A DNA stretch of 12,996 nucleotides from Clostridia bacterium. GTDB taxonomy: Bacteria; Bacillota; Clostridia; Oscillospirales; UBA644. The DNA is taken from the NCBI GenBank assembly GCA_017424085.1, contig JAFPBP010000057.1, forward strand, positions 1-12,996, written 5' to 3'. The translations under genes and the position numbers were made by a program. Positions 1 through 6,494 of the stretch are shown one piece after another. Numbering within the stretch: the stretch's first letter is position 1; each line of letters begins with the position of its first letter. The notes under the pieces were generated by a model. That model worked only from the letters and a program-made list of their open reading frames with translations. It did no database searches and had not been told where the DNA came from.

Positions 1-363
1 AGCAACTTTACTGTGGAAAATATGGCGGAAATGTGCAATATCATCGAATCCCTCGGTTGGCTGGAGAACACTGTTTTCATCGCCTTCGGATTCCAGAATC
101 TGGTCAATCTCCGTGAGGTTCGTCCTCAGCAGGCGGCTCAGTATCTGATCAGCAAGGAGTTTGACGCCGACGATCTTTGCGCCAAGCTGAACGAGTACAA
201 TCTGGATCTGGATATCTACCACGGCAGCCTGACCAAGGAATTGCTGGATCGTGTGCACGCCGACGGTCATAAGGTCAACGTCTGGACCGTGGATACCCTT
301 GAGGTCGCCGAAAAAATGGCGGAATACGGCGTCGATTTCATTACCAGCAATATTATTGAATAA
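1..363 (+). CDS. Glycerophosphodiester phosphodiesterase family protein, C-terminal part
   Basis: The reading frame is open from the first base and ends at TAA, giving the last 120 residues of a protein whose start lies outside the window. The end of the protein, KVNVWTVDTLEVAEKMAEYG followed by VDFITSN, matches the closing strand and helix of the GDPD TIM barrel (family pattern VNVWTVN...GVDGIITD). GDPD enzymes hydrolyse glycerophosphodiesters to glycerol-3-phosphate and an alcohol. The catalytic His, Glu and Asp residues of the family lie in the missing N-terminal half, so activity cannot be judged here. A two-way terminator follows directly. An internal GTG at 13 is not the true start, because homology-like sequence continues upstream of it. 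Family assignment is fairly secure; substrate is unknown. Confidence 0.8.
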   Translation, partial: SNFTVENMAEMCNIIESLGWLENTVFIAFGFQNLVNLREVRPQQAAQYLISKEFDADDLCAKLNEYNLDLDIYHGSLTKELLDRVHADGHKVNVWTVDTLEVAEKMAEYGVDFITSNIIE

Positions 364-376
364 AAAATGCATAAAA

Positions 377-411
377 AAATCGCAGAGGTTTAGCCTCTGC
401 GATTTCCTTTT
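377..411. terminator. Bidirectional intrinsic terminator
   Basis: A perfect 12-bp stem pairs 377-388 with 394-405 around a 5-nt loop. On the plus strand it is followed by a T-rich run (TTTCCTTTTGTT). On the minus strand it is followed by seven T residues (the A-run 373-379). It lies between the convergent stops at 363 and 423 and can serve both genes. Confidence 0.9.
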
Positions 412-422
412 GTTATCGTTGA

Positions 423-695
423 TTATTCAGCGACTTCAGCAGCGGGAGCCTCTTCTGCAACGGCAGCGGGAGCCTTACCCAGATACTTTTCGCCGTATTC
501 AGCATCGGACATCTTCAGGATCTTGATACCTTCGATGAGACCGAGGATGAACAGAACGACCTCACCGACACCACAGGTGCAGAAAGTCAGAACGATGTGG
601 AGGATACCCTTACCGATATCGCCCTTCATGAACTGAGGAACGCCTACACAGTTGAAAATGAGGGTCATGATGCCGAACAAAACTTTGTTTTCCAT
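423..695 (-). CDS. Small TM2-domain membrane protein
   Basis: This is a 90-residue integral membrane protein with two hydrophobic segments (about residues 5-20 and 31-53). The stretch between and around them (GVPQFMKGDIGKGILHIVL, then GLIEGIKIL) follows the TM2-domain pattern of a G-x-x-x-F-x-x-G turn between two helices. The C-terminal tail, about 25 residues, is rich in Ala and Glu and probably faces the cytoplasm. I chose ATG at 695 because AAGGAG at 705-710 sits 9 nt upstream. A TTG two codons further upstream would leave only 3 nt. The gene stands alone, with its own promoter and a shared terminator. TM2 proteins are common in gut Firmicutes; a specific function is not known. Confidence 0.8.
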   Translation of the reverse strand: MENKVLFGIMTLIFNCVGVPQFMKGDIGKGILHIVLTFCTCGVGEVVLFILGLIEGIKILKMSDAEYGEKYLGKAPAAVAEEAPAAEVAE

Positions 696-725
696 ACTCA
701 ATAACTCCTTTTGGGTGTATTTTTA

Positions 726-749
726 TGACAATATTCTACCATATTGTCA
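726..749. repeat. Inverted repeat over the -10 region, possible operator
   Basis: TGACAATAT (726-734) and ATATTGTCA (741-749) form a perfect 9-bp inverted repeat with a 6-nt centre. It covers the -10 box and the likely start site of the TM2-gene promoter. Its size and place suit a repressor operator, but no matching regulator is visible, and part of the symmetry could come from the promoter-like bases themselves. Confidence 0.4.
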
Positions 750-761
750 AGGATTTGTCAA
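733..761 (-). promoter_or_regulatory. Sigma-A promoter of the TM2-domain gene
   Basis: On the minus strand, -35 TTGACA (756-761) and -10 TAGAAT (733-738) are separated by exactly 17 nt. Transcription would start near 726, giving a leader of about 30 nt. A second TTGACA at 745-750 is too close to the -10 to serve as its -35. Confidence 0.8.
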
Positions 762-854
762 TAGAATTGTTTAACAAAAATGCGAAATTATCGGTTGACG
801 CAGGAAACGTGCCGCCGGATCGGACTGCCCCTCTTTCCGTGTATACGCCGTCCG

Positions 855-904
855 TTTTCGAAAAATTTGCCAAGACACAAAAAATTGCACTTTTTTTCGA
901 AAAA
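855..904. repeat. Two TTTTCGAAAA palindromes upstream of the fba promoter
   Basis: The 10-bp palindrome TTTTCGAAAA occurs at 855-864 and again at 894-903, centre to centre 39 bp. Both copies have one further A. The second ends 6 bp before the fba -35 box at 910. They could be regulator sites or a curved A-tract upstream element. AT-rich spacer sequence alone could also produce them. Confidence 0.35.
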
Positions 905-909
905 CCCTC

Positions 910-938
910 TTGCATTCTTCGCTGTTTTGGTGTATAAT
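910..938 (+). promoter_or_regulatory. Sigma-A promoter of the aldolase gene
   Basis: TTGCAT (910-915) and a consensus TATAAT (933-938) are separated by 17 nt. Transcription would begin near 945, giving a leader of about 37 nt before the aldolase ATG. Confidence 0.85.
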
Positions 939-981
939 GTTAAGAGTAAGTAGAATTCCAAAATTCGGAGGTAGAAGACAA

Positions 982-1845
982 ATGTTAGTTTCTGCAAAAG
1001 AAATGCTTACCAAAGCAAAAGAAGGCCATTACGCCGTCGGTCAGTTCAACATCAACAACCTTGAATGGACCAAGGCAATTCTGCTCACCGCGCAGGAAAT
1101 GAATTCCCCCGTGATCCTCGGTGTTTCCGAAGGTGCGGGCAAATATATGTGCGGCTATAAGACCATCGTCGGCATGGTCAACGGCATGCTGGAAAATCTC
1201 GGCATCACCGTTCCCGTGGCTCTCCATCTGGACCACGGCTCCTATGAAGGTGCTCTCGCTTGCATCGAAGCGGGCTTCTCTTCGGTTATGTTCGACGGTT
1301 CTCACTATCCCATCGAAGAAAACATTCAGAAGACCACCGAGCTGGTCAACCTGACCAATTCCAAGGGCATCTCTCTGGAAGCAGAGGTCGGTGCTATCGG
1401 CGGTGAGGAAGACGGCGTTGTGGGCGCAGGTGAATGCGCTGATCCCGATGAATGCAAGATGATCGCCGATCTGGGCGTGACCATGCTTGCCGCAGGTATC
1501 GGTAACATCCACGGCAAATATCCCGCCAACTGGGCCGGTCTGTCCTTCGAGACTCTGGCTGCCGTTCAGGAAAAGACCGGCAAAATGCCTCTGGTTCTCC
1601 ACGGCGGTACCGGTATTCCCGCAGAGCAGATCAAGAAGGCGATCGATCTGGGCGTTTCCAAGATCAACGTAAACACCGAATGCCAGCTTGCATTTGCCGA
1701 CGCTACCCGTAAGTATATCGAAGCGGGCAAGGATCTGGAAGGCAAGGGCTTCGATCCCCGTAAGCTTCTGGCTCCCGGCGTGGAAGCCATCAAGGCAACC
1801 GTCCGCGAGAAGATCGAGCTGTTCGGCTCCGCAAACAAGGCGTAA
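982..1845 (+). CDS. fba: Fructose-bisphosphate aldolase, class II
   Basis: This cytoplasmic, zinc-dependent glycolytic and gluconeogenic enzyme cleaves fructose-1,6-bisphosphate reversibly into dihydroxyacetone phosphate and glyceraldehyde-3-phosphate. The product is 287 residues, close to Bacillus FbaA (about 285). Visible family motifs are HLDHG at 82-86 (catalytic Asp85, zinc ligand His86), the Glu-rich SLEAE at 131-135, GNIHGKY at 174-180 and LHGGTGIP at 206-213 (further zinc-ligand histidines 178 and 207), and KINVNT at 227-232 in the phosphate-binding region. ATG at 982 is preceded by GGAGG at 967-971, 10 nt away. An earlier in-frame start (910) falls in the promoter and is rejected. 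Tagatose-bisphosphate aldolases are close relatives, but the FbaA-like sequence and the strong isolated promoter favour the glycolytic role. Confidence 0.95.
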   Translation: MLVSAKEMLTKAKEGHYAVGQFNINNLEWTKAILLTAQEMNSPVILGVSEGAGKYMCGYKTIVGMVNGMLENLGITVPVALHLDHGSYEGALACIEAGFSSVMFDGSHYPIEENIQKTTELVNLTNSKGISLEAEVGAIGGEEDGVVGAGECADPDECKMIADLGVTMLAAGIGNIHGKYPANWAGLSFETLAAVQEKTGKMPLVLHGGTGIPAEQIKKAIDLGVSKINVNTECQLAFADATRKYIEAGKDLEGKGFDPRKLLAPGVEAIKATVREKIELFGSANKA

Positions 1846-1862
1846 GTTATTTCAAAAATCAC

Positions 1863-1893
1863 AAGGAGGCTTTGGAATCCCGAAGCCTCCTTT
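1863..1893 (+). terminator. Hairpin between aldolase and SGNH hydrolase genes, weak terminator or palindromic repeat
   Basis: AAGGAGGCTT (1863-1872) pairs perfectly with AAGCCTCCTT (1883-1892). Further pairing inside the loop leaves a 3-nt tip. Only three T residues follow, and then GG, so the U-tract is poor. It could be a leaky terminator that lowers transcription into the next gene, an RNA-stabilising hairpin, or a REP-like element. Confidence 0.5.
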
Positions 1894-1914
1894 GGTATAA
1901 AAGAGGAAAATCGT

Positions 1915-2577
1915 ATGGAATGGAATGGAAAAGTAATCAATTTTCTCGGTGACAGCATCACTCAGGGCGTAGGTGCTTCCTGCAAGGAAAACAATTACGT
2001 CAATCAGACCAAGGAGATCCTGGGCTTGGCTGCCGCCAATAACTACGGCATCAGCGCTACCCGCATCGCTCCCCGCAACGTGATTCGGGATGCGAATATC
2101 GACAACCGCTGGTTTGTTACCCGAGTTCCCGAAATGGACCCCAACGCCGACGGTATCGTTGTTTTCGGCGGGACCAACGACTTCGGTCACGGTGACGCTC
2201 CCCTCGGAACCCTTTCGGACGTGGGTGAGGCGACCTTCTACGGCGCTATGAAAAATCTCTGCGAAAAGCTGATTGAGAAATATCCCGGCAAGCCCATCGT
2301 CATTCTCACGCCCCTCCATCGCCTCAGCGAAAACAACATCCTGCGGGACGGCGATAAGAAAATGCCTCTGGGGCATCCCCTTGGGGATTTCGTGAAGGCG
2401 GTTCGCGAGGTTGCCGAATACTATTCTCTGCCCGTCCTTGATCTGTGGGCGGTCAGCGGAATGCAGCCTGCCGTTCCCGTCATCAAGGAAAAGTTTATGC
2501 CCGACGGACTTCACCCCAGCGATGCGGGGCACCGTCTGCTCGCAGAACGCCTTGCGGGCTTCTTGAACGCTCTGTAA
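1915..2577 (+). CDS. SGNH/GDSL-family hydrolase
   Basis: This is a 220-residue hydrolase of the SGNH fold, whose members are esterases, lipases or carbohydrate deacetylases. All four signature blocks can be read: GDSIT at 12-16 with nucleophile Ser14, Gly45 in block II (NNYG), GGTND at 85-89 with oxyanion Asn88, and DGLHP at 197-201 with the Asp197/His200 pair of the catalytic triad. The catalytic set is complete, so an active enzyme is expected. There is no signal peptide or membrane segment, so it should act in the cytoplasm, for example on acetylated sugars or acyl esters. AGAGGA at 1902-1907 lies 7 nt before ATG. I see no separate promoter, so it probably depends on read-through from the aldolase gene. 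The natural substrate cannot be inferred. Confidence 0.88.
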   Translation: MEWNGKVINFLGDSITQGVGASCKENNYVNQTKEILGLAAANNYGISATRIAPRNVIRDANIDNRWFVTRVPEMDPNADGIVVFGGTNDFGHGDAPLGTLSDVGEATFYGAMKNLCEKLIEKYPGKPIVILTPLHRLSENNILRDGDKKMPLGHPLGDFVKAVREVAEYYSLPVLDLWAVSGMQPAVPVIKEKFMPDGLHPSDAGHRLLAERLAGFLNAL

Positions 2578-2589
2578 GCTTTGATCTGC

Positions 2590-2623
2590 ATCGGGGGAGG
2601 AGAGATCCTCCTCCGATCGTTTT
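2590..2623 (+). terminator. Intrinsic terminator after the SGNH hydrolase gene
   Basis: An 11-bp GC-rich stem with one G-T wobble pairs 2590-2600 with 2607-2617 around a 6-nt loop. It is followed by CGTTTT at 2618-2623. It separates the hydrolase gene from the lipoprotein gene. Confidence 0.75.
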
Positions 2624-2655
2624 CCTGAATATGTCTTTGGGACAAAGGAGTTTTT

Positions 2656-3528
2656 ATGAAACGATTTTTTGCCTTGCTGTTGCTTCTTGTTATGACGGTT
2701 GCTCTGGTCGGCTGCGGCGATTCCGCACCGCAGGCGGCGAAGGAATATTCCATTTATTATTATACCTCCACGGGCGGAACCGTGGTTCCCCGCGGTGAGG
2801 TCCCCAAGGGTGCTAAGCCCCATAAGGATCTGATGTTTACCGATCTGTTCGGAAACGAGACCCCCGCTACCGAAGCTTCCCCCTACGTTATGGACCTGAA
2901 CGGGAAGACCTACACGTTTTTGCCTCACGCAATTCATGAAAATCCTCTTTCGGTGCATTCGAACAAGACCTTGAGTGCGTGCGGCTTTGCCGAGATCTAT
3001 ATTTCCGATTCCTTCTTTTTGCGTCTGAGACAGTCCACCCAAGAGATCCTTGCCTTCACGCCTCTGACCATCGCCCGCGGTTATGATTTTACCGAGGCGG
3101 AGGGGCGCGAACGGGCTGACCGTCTTCTGGTGGCACTCTACGGGGTCTCTGCAGCGCAGACCTACGCTCACGTGGAGTCGGAAAATTTTGCAGGTGCATA
3201 CAAAACTACCTACACTCGATTCCTGTGCGGCGTTGCTACCGACGATACCATTACTATTTCTCTGACAGGGGATCTGGAGATCTACGAAATTTCCGCCAAG
3301 CATCTGCATTATTTTGATTTTATCGCCGATCATCTGCAGGAAAGCTGGATCACGGCCGCCCGCGAGCATCTGCTGAGCGCTTTGGGGGAGGGATATTCTC
3401 TGGTCAACGAGACTCTGACCATCGACGCTTACGGAACTTTGTACCTCACGGCGCAGGCGTATCTTGTGGACGAAAGCGGCGCTCCCGCTCCCACCGCCAC
3501 CACCTATTGGATCAACGTAACCGAATAA
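2656..3528 (+). CDS. Putative lipoprotein of unknown function
   Basis: The product is 290 residues with a classical lipoprotein signal: KR at 2-3, a Leu/Val-rich core at 4-18, and LVGC at 17-20 with lipidated Cys20. It should therefore be anchored to the outer face of the membrane. The mature part has no membrane helix and no domain I recognise. It is rich in Tyr and Thr, with alternating patterns that suggest beta structure, and ends in a strand-like ATTYWINVTE. AAAGGAG at 2644-2650 is 5 nt before ATG. Terminators flank the gene on both sides and I see no strong promoter close by, so its expression is unclear. Three cysteines follow the lipidated Cys20. A substrate-binding or cell-wall role is possible, but nothing in the sequence shows it. 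Confidence 0.8.
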   Translation: MKRFFALLLLLVMTVALVGCGDSAPQAAKEYSIYYYTSTGGTVVPRGEVPKGAKPHKDLMFTDLFGNETPATEASPYVMDLNGKTYTFLPHAIHENPLSVHSNKTLSACGFAEIYISDSFFLRLRQSTQEILAFTPLTIARGYDFTEAEGRERADRLLVALYGVSAAQTYAHVESENFAGAYKTTYTRFLCGVATDDTITISLTGDLEIYEISAKHLHYFDFIADHLQESWITAAREHLLSALGEGYSLVNETLTIDAYGTLYLTAQAYLVDESGAPAPTATTYWINVTE

Positions 3529-3533
3529 AAATC

Positions 3534-3567
3534 AATCGGAGTTGCCCTTCGGCAGCTCCGATTTTTT
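3534..3567. terminator. Bidirectional intrinsic terminator
   Basis: A 13-bp stem with one T-G wobble pairs 3534-3546 with 3551-3563 around a CTTC loop. Six T residues (3562-3567) follow on the plus strand, and a shorter T-run follows on the minus strand. It lies between the convergent lipoprotein and ATP-grasp genes. Confidence 0.9.
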
Positions 3568-3570
3568 ATC

Positions 3571-4401
3571 TCAGAATCCGAATCCGGGGAAGTCCGAGAT
3601 CATGTTGTTTTCCTTTCGCACCGTCTCTGCGATTGCTTTCTCAATGCAGATCCCGCACGCATCGTTGAACGCCTCAAAGGGGGCGCAGGCGTTGACGTCA
3701 AGGACCAAAGGCTTTTGGTTTCTCCCTTCGATCATGGTGACGCATCCGAAGTCCAGCCCCAGCAGGGCGCAGGCATCTATAGCCGTCGATTCCATCCCGT
3801 AGGGCGGGGTGATCTGCGCGGCGGTTCCGTCTTTTACGAATGTGACCGTTCCTTTTACGTCCCCGTCTACCACGTAGAGGGAGTATGTCTTGCACAGATC
3901 CAAGTCTCCTTGCAGAAATACGTAGGCGTCCTCGGCACAGAGCGAGATTAAATCCTCCAAGGTATCGATTCTCGTTGCCTTTGATCTCCATCCCGTTTGT
4001 GCGGGAATCGCAATCAGCGGAAGCCCCAAACGCTCCGCTGTCTGCGTTGCGTAGGCTCTGAGAAATTCTTTGTCTTCAAGTGCGGTCGCAGGGGAGGGGA
4101 TCCATGACGGCACGATGCCGTCTCCCTCCAGCATGCGGAACACGCACCGTCGATCGGCACAAAGCTCCGCCGAGCCCACGTTGTTGCAGAGCCTTACGTT
4201 CAGAGTTTCGAGGCGCAATCCCGTGATCACGTCAGCGTCGAAAAATACGCATTTTCTGAAGTCGATCTCACGGTCGGACAGGAAGATCAATTCATCCGTA
4301 TATTCCGCAGAACAGCCCAATTCCCTTGCAACGGCGCGGGCAGATGCTCCGAGGATCGCCTCGCGGGCGCGATCGTATACTACGGCAAACTCCCGACTCA
4401 T
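3571..4401 (-). CDS. Divergent ATP-grasp (RimK-like) protein
   Basis: The 276-residue product follows the layout of RimK-type ATP-grasp ligases. An N-terminal part ends in a conserved-looking LCNNVGSAELCADRRCVFRM (71-90), then GIVPSWIPSP (95-104), the usual entry into the ATP-grasp fold. Near the C-terminus is LVLDVNACAPFEAFN (232-246), matching the metal-binding motif written E-x-N-x-x-P in RimK but with Asp235 for Glu. The position where the nucleotide-binding Lys is expected reads PLIAIPAQ (128-135) and lacks Lys. Such enzymes join a carboxylate to an amine or amino acid using ATP. The start ATG has AAAGGAT just upstream, overlapping the stop of the preceding PLP-enzyme gene 4 nt away, so the two are likely translationally coupled. 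A pseudoenzyme remains possible. Confidence 0.6.
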   Translation of the reverse strand: MSREFAVVYDRAREAILGASARAVARELGCSAEYTDELIFLSDREIDFRKCVFFDADVITGLRLETLNVRLCNNVGSAELCADRRCVFRMLEGDGIVPSWIPSPATALEDKEFLRAYATQTAERLGLPLIAIPAQTGWRSKATRIDTLEDLISLCAEDAYVFLQGDLDLCKTYSLYVVDGDVKGTVTFVKDGTAAQITPPYGMESTAIDACALLGLDFGCVTMIEGRNQKPLVLDVNACAPFEAFNDACGICIEKAIAETVRKENNMISDFPGFGF

Positions 4402-4405
4402 GCTC

Positions 4406-5644
4406 TTATCCTTTCATCATTTCTTCGTACGCAACCATCACCGCCAGCTTCCCGCTTGGGTAGGTTAAGCCACCCTGCAGGTAACCCACGTAGGGCTCCC
4501 GCATGGGACCGTCCGCCGAGATCTCAATGGAGGCGCCTGCCGTAAAGGAGCCTGCCGCCATGATGACCTCGTCGTCGTAGCCGTCCTCGGCGTAGGGCTC
4601 GGGGTAAACGTAGGAATCGATGGGTGCACCCTTCTGAATTCCCTGACAGAAGCGGATCAGCTTCTGAGGATCACGGAAGGTAACGGTCTGAACGATGTCG
4701 CTTCTCAGCGCATCCGAGGCGGGGGAGGTGTCAAGCCCCGCATTTTCAAACATTTTTGCGGCGAATACGGCGGTCTTCAGTGCCTGCGCCGTTACGTGAG
4801 GCGCAAAGAACAGTCCTTGCATCATGGGGCGCATCTGATCCAGAGAGGGAGTACAGTCCTTGCCCAGGCCCACGGCGGTCAGACGGTACGCCGCCTTTTC
4901 CACCAGGTCCTTTCGCCCCGCAATGTAGCCTCCCGTCAGGGCAATTCCGCCCCCTGCGTTTTTGATCAGAGAGCCTGCGATCAGATCTGCACCCACGTCG
5001 GTGGGTTCTTTGGTTTCGGTGAATTCGCCGTAGCAGTTATCCACCATTACCACGGCGCGCTTGTTCACGATCTTTGCGATCTCTCCGATCGTAGCCACGG
5101 TCAGGGCAGGGCGGGTGGTGTATCCGCGAGAGCGCTGAATGTACACCATTTTCACCGAGGGGTCCTCCGTGAGCACACGGTCGATCTCCTCGTAATCGGG
5201 GGAAAAATCCGCCTTCAGATCGATCTGACGGTATTTAATACCGAAGTCCGCCAGAGATCCGTTCCCCGCTTCTCCCGAAAGCCCCACCGTCTGCAGCAGG
5301 GTATCGTAGGGCGCCCCCGTCACCGCCAGCATGGTATCCCCGGGGCGAAGGACCGCAAAGAGCGCCGTTGCCAGCGTGTTTGTGCCCGAAGAAAAATTAT
5401 GGCGCACCAGAGCGTCCTCGGTGCCGAAGATCTGCGCCCACATGGCGTCGAGGGTGTCCCGCGCCTTGTCGTCGTGTCCGTAGCCCGTGGTCCCGTAGAG
5501 CATTTCCTGGGAGACCCGATGGTCCCAGAATGCCTGCATGACCTTTTCGGTATTTTTCTCGGCGATTTTATCAATGATCTGCAGTTGTTCCGCAATCTGT
5601 TCCTCTGCCTGCTGAGCCGCAAGGCGCGTCTGAAGTGAAATCAT
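4406..5644 (-). CDS. PLP-dependent methionine gamma-lyase family protein (PF06838)
   Basis: The product is 412 residues of the fold-type I PLP enzyme family PF06838, once called 'aluminium resistance protein' and often annotated as methionine gamma-lyase family. Visible landmarks are GTTGYGHDDKARDTLD (51-66), HNFSSGTNTL (82-91) that cradles the cofactor phosphate, VDNCYGEF (201-208) with Asp202 for the pyridine nitrogen, and SLIKNAGGG (225-233) with Lys228 as the likely Schiff-base lysine. The family end motif GGLTYPSGK (397-405) is also present. Length and motifs are complete, so it should be active. The family acts on sulphur amino acids or related cystathionine-like substrates, but the true reaction is poorly settled. 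GGGAG lies about 12 nt before ATG. It is the first gene of a two-gene operon with the ATP-grasp gene. Confidence 0.88.
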   Translation of the reverse strand: MISLQTRLAAQQAEEQIAEQLQIIDKIAEKNTEKVMQAFWDHRVSQEMLYGTTGYGHDDKARDTLDAMWAQIFGTEDALVRHNFSSGTNTLATALFAVLRPGDTMLAVTGAPYDTLLQTVGLSGEAGNGSLADFGIKYRQIDLKADFSPDYEEIDRVLTEDPSVKMVYIQRSRGYTTRPALTVATIGEIAKIVNKRAVVMVDNCYGEFTETKEPTDVGADLIAGSLIKNAGGGIALTGGYIAGRKDLVEKAAYRLTAVGLGKDCTPSLDQMRPMMQGLFFAPHVTAQALKTAVFAAKMFENAGLDTSPASDALRSDIVQTVTFRDPQKLIRFCQGIQKGAPIDSYVYPEPYAEDGYDDEVIMAAGSFTAGASIEISADGPMREPYVGYLQGGLTYPSGKLAVMVAYEEMMKG

Positions 5645-5666
5645 TTTTTATTTACTCCCAAAGTAC

Positions 5667-5695
5667 TTGCTTTTTTCTGAAAAATATGGTAAAAT
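5667..5695 (+). promoter_or_regulatory. Candidate sigma-A promoter of the uracil-DNA glycosylase gene
   Basis: TTGCTT (5667-5672) and TAAAAT (5690-5695) are separated by 17 nt. Transcription would start near 5702, about 67 nt before the start codon. It faces the minus-strand promoter, and the two start sites are only about 13 nt apart. Confidence 0.6.
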
Positions 5696-5721
5696 AATAG
5701 GGAAGACGTCGCTATTACTCT

Positions 5722-5750
5722 ATTATATAGCACAAAAGCGAAACTGTCAA
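5722..5750 (-). promoter_or_regulatory. Consensus sigma-A promoter of the PLP enzyme/ATP-grasp operon
   Basis: On the minus strand, TTGACA (5745-5750) and TATAAT (5722-5727) are both perfect, with a 17-nt spacer. Transcription would start near 5715, leaving a leader of about 70 nt. Transcription then crosses the plus-strand promoter at 5667-5695. Confidence 0.85.
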
Positions 5751-5768
5751 GAAGGGAACTGAGGTTTT

Positions 5769-6422
5769 TTGCTGAATTTTCTGAGAAATCGCTCTGATAT
5801 CGGGGAGATCATGCGTGAGATTCGGGACGATACGTCTCCTTCTCCCGAGAAGATTTTCCGTGCCGCTTGCCCCGTGGACACCGTTAAGGTGGTTATTCTC
5901 GGGCAGGATCCCTATCCCGCGCCTCAGGCTGCAACAGGCTTGGCGTTTGAGGTGAACGGGCTGACCGATTGGCATAAGCCCTACCGTCAGGTGTCCTTGA
6001 AGAATATCGTCCGCCTGCTCCACGCATCCTATACGGGGGCAGACCCCTACGAGACCTCCTACGGTGAGATCCTGCGTCAGATGGATGCGGGAGAATTTTC
6101 CCTCCTGCCTCCCGATCGCCTCTTCTCCTATTGGGCGGAAAGCGGTGTCGTTCTGCTGAATACCGCCCTGACCTGCAAGCCGGGGTATCCCGGATCCCAC
6201 GCAGAGCTGTGGCGCCCCGTTATGGACGATCTGATCCGTTACGTGGAGGATACGGTGCATCCCATCTGGTTCCTGTGGGGAAAGGAGGCGCAGCGCCATG
6301 ATTTCGTGCGCCATTCCTATTGCTCCCGCCACCCCATGCTTTGCTCCCGTAATTGGGAGGATGACTTCTTGAAAAATCCCTGCTTCCGTGAAACTGCATC
6401 CATAATCGATTGGTTGGGCTGA
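5769..6422 (+). CDS. ung: Uracil-DNA glycosylase, family 1
   Basis: This base-excision repair enzyme removes uracil from DNA. The 217-residue product has GQDPYP at 45-50 with the water-activating Asp47, Phe60 in GLAF for uracil stacking, SLKN at 76-79, LLNTALT at 129-135 with uracil-reading Asn131, and His188 in RHP. The C-terminal loop is unusual: where most members have HPSPLS followed by RGFFG, this protein reads HPMLCS followed by RNWED. Length is near the usual 215-230. The start is TTG at 5769, since an in-frame TGA at 5760 closes the frame upstream. GAGG at 5761-5764 is 4 nt away, which is short, so CTG at 5772 is an alternative. It is a single gene with its own promoter, divergent from the PLP-enzyme operon. 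Confidence 0.88.
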   Translation: MLNFLRNRSDIGEIMREIRDDTSPSPEKIFRAACPVDTVKVVILGQDPYPAPQAATGLAFEVNGLTDWHKPYRQVSLKNIVRLLHASYTGADPYETSYGEILRQMDAGEFSLLPPDRLFSYWAESGVVLLNTALTCKPGYPGSHAELWRPVMDDLIRYVEDTVHPIWFLWGKEAQRHDFVRHSYCSRHPMLCSRNWEDDFLKNPCFRETASIIDWLG

Positions 6423-6457
6423 TTTTTGCATAACTTTTCCTTTTGCGGTAAAACTGT

Positions 6458-6466
6458 TGATATGAT
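6458..6466 (+). promoter_or_regulatory. Candidate extended -10 promoter of the 61-residue protein gene
   Basis: TGATATGAT at 6458-6466 fits the extended -10 form TGnTATnnT, with no good -35 at the expected distance. Transcription would start near 6473, 22 nt before the ATG. A less likely pair is TTGCAT (6426-6431) with TAAAAC (6449-6454) at 17 nt. Confidence 0.45.
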
Positions 6467-6494
6467 ACTGTTTTATCCGAAAGGGGAATCGCCC

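Noticed and set aside
1852..3369. 505-codon open frame on the minus strand
   Set aside because: It lies opposite the SGNH hydrolase and lipoprotein genes, both with clear motifs and ribosome binding sites. Its translation shows no domain and runs through two hairpins.
4796..5638. 280-codon open frame on the plus strand
   Set aside because: It is antisense to the PLP-enzyme gene, whose catalytic motifs are intact; the translation is Arg/His-rich and domain-free.
5903..5920. GQDPYP instead of GQDPYH in the uracil-DNA glycosylase as a novelty
   Set aside because: Pro at this position is also found in well-studied actinobacterial Ung proteins, so this change alone is not unusual.
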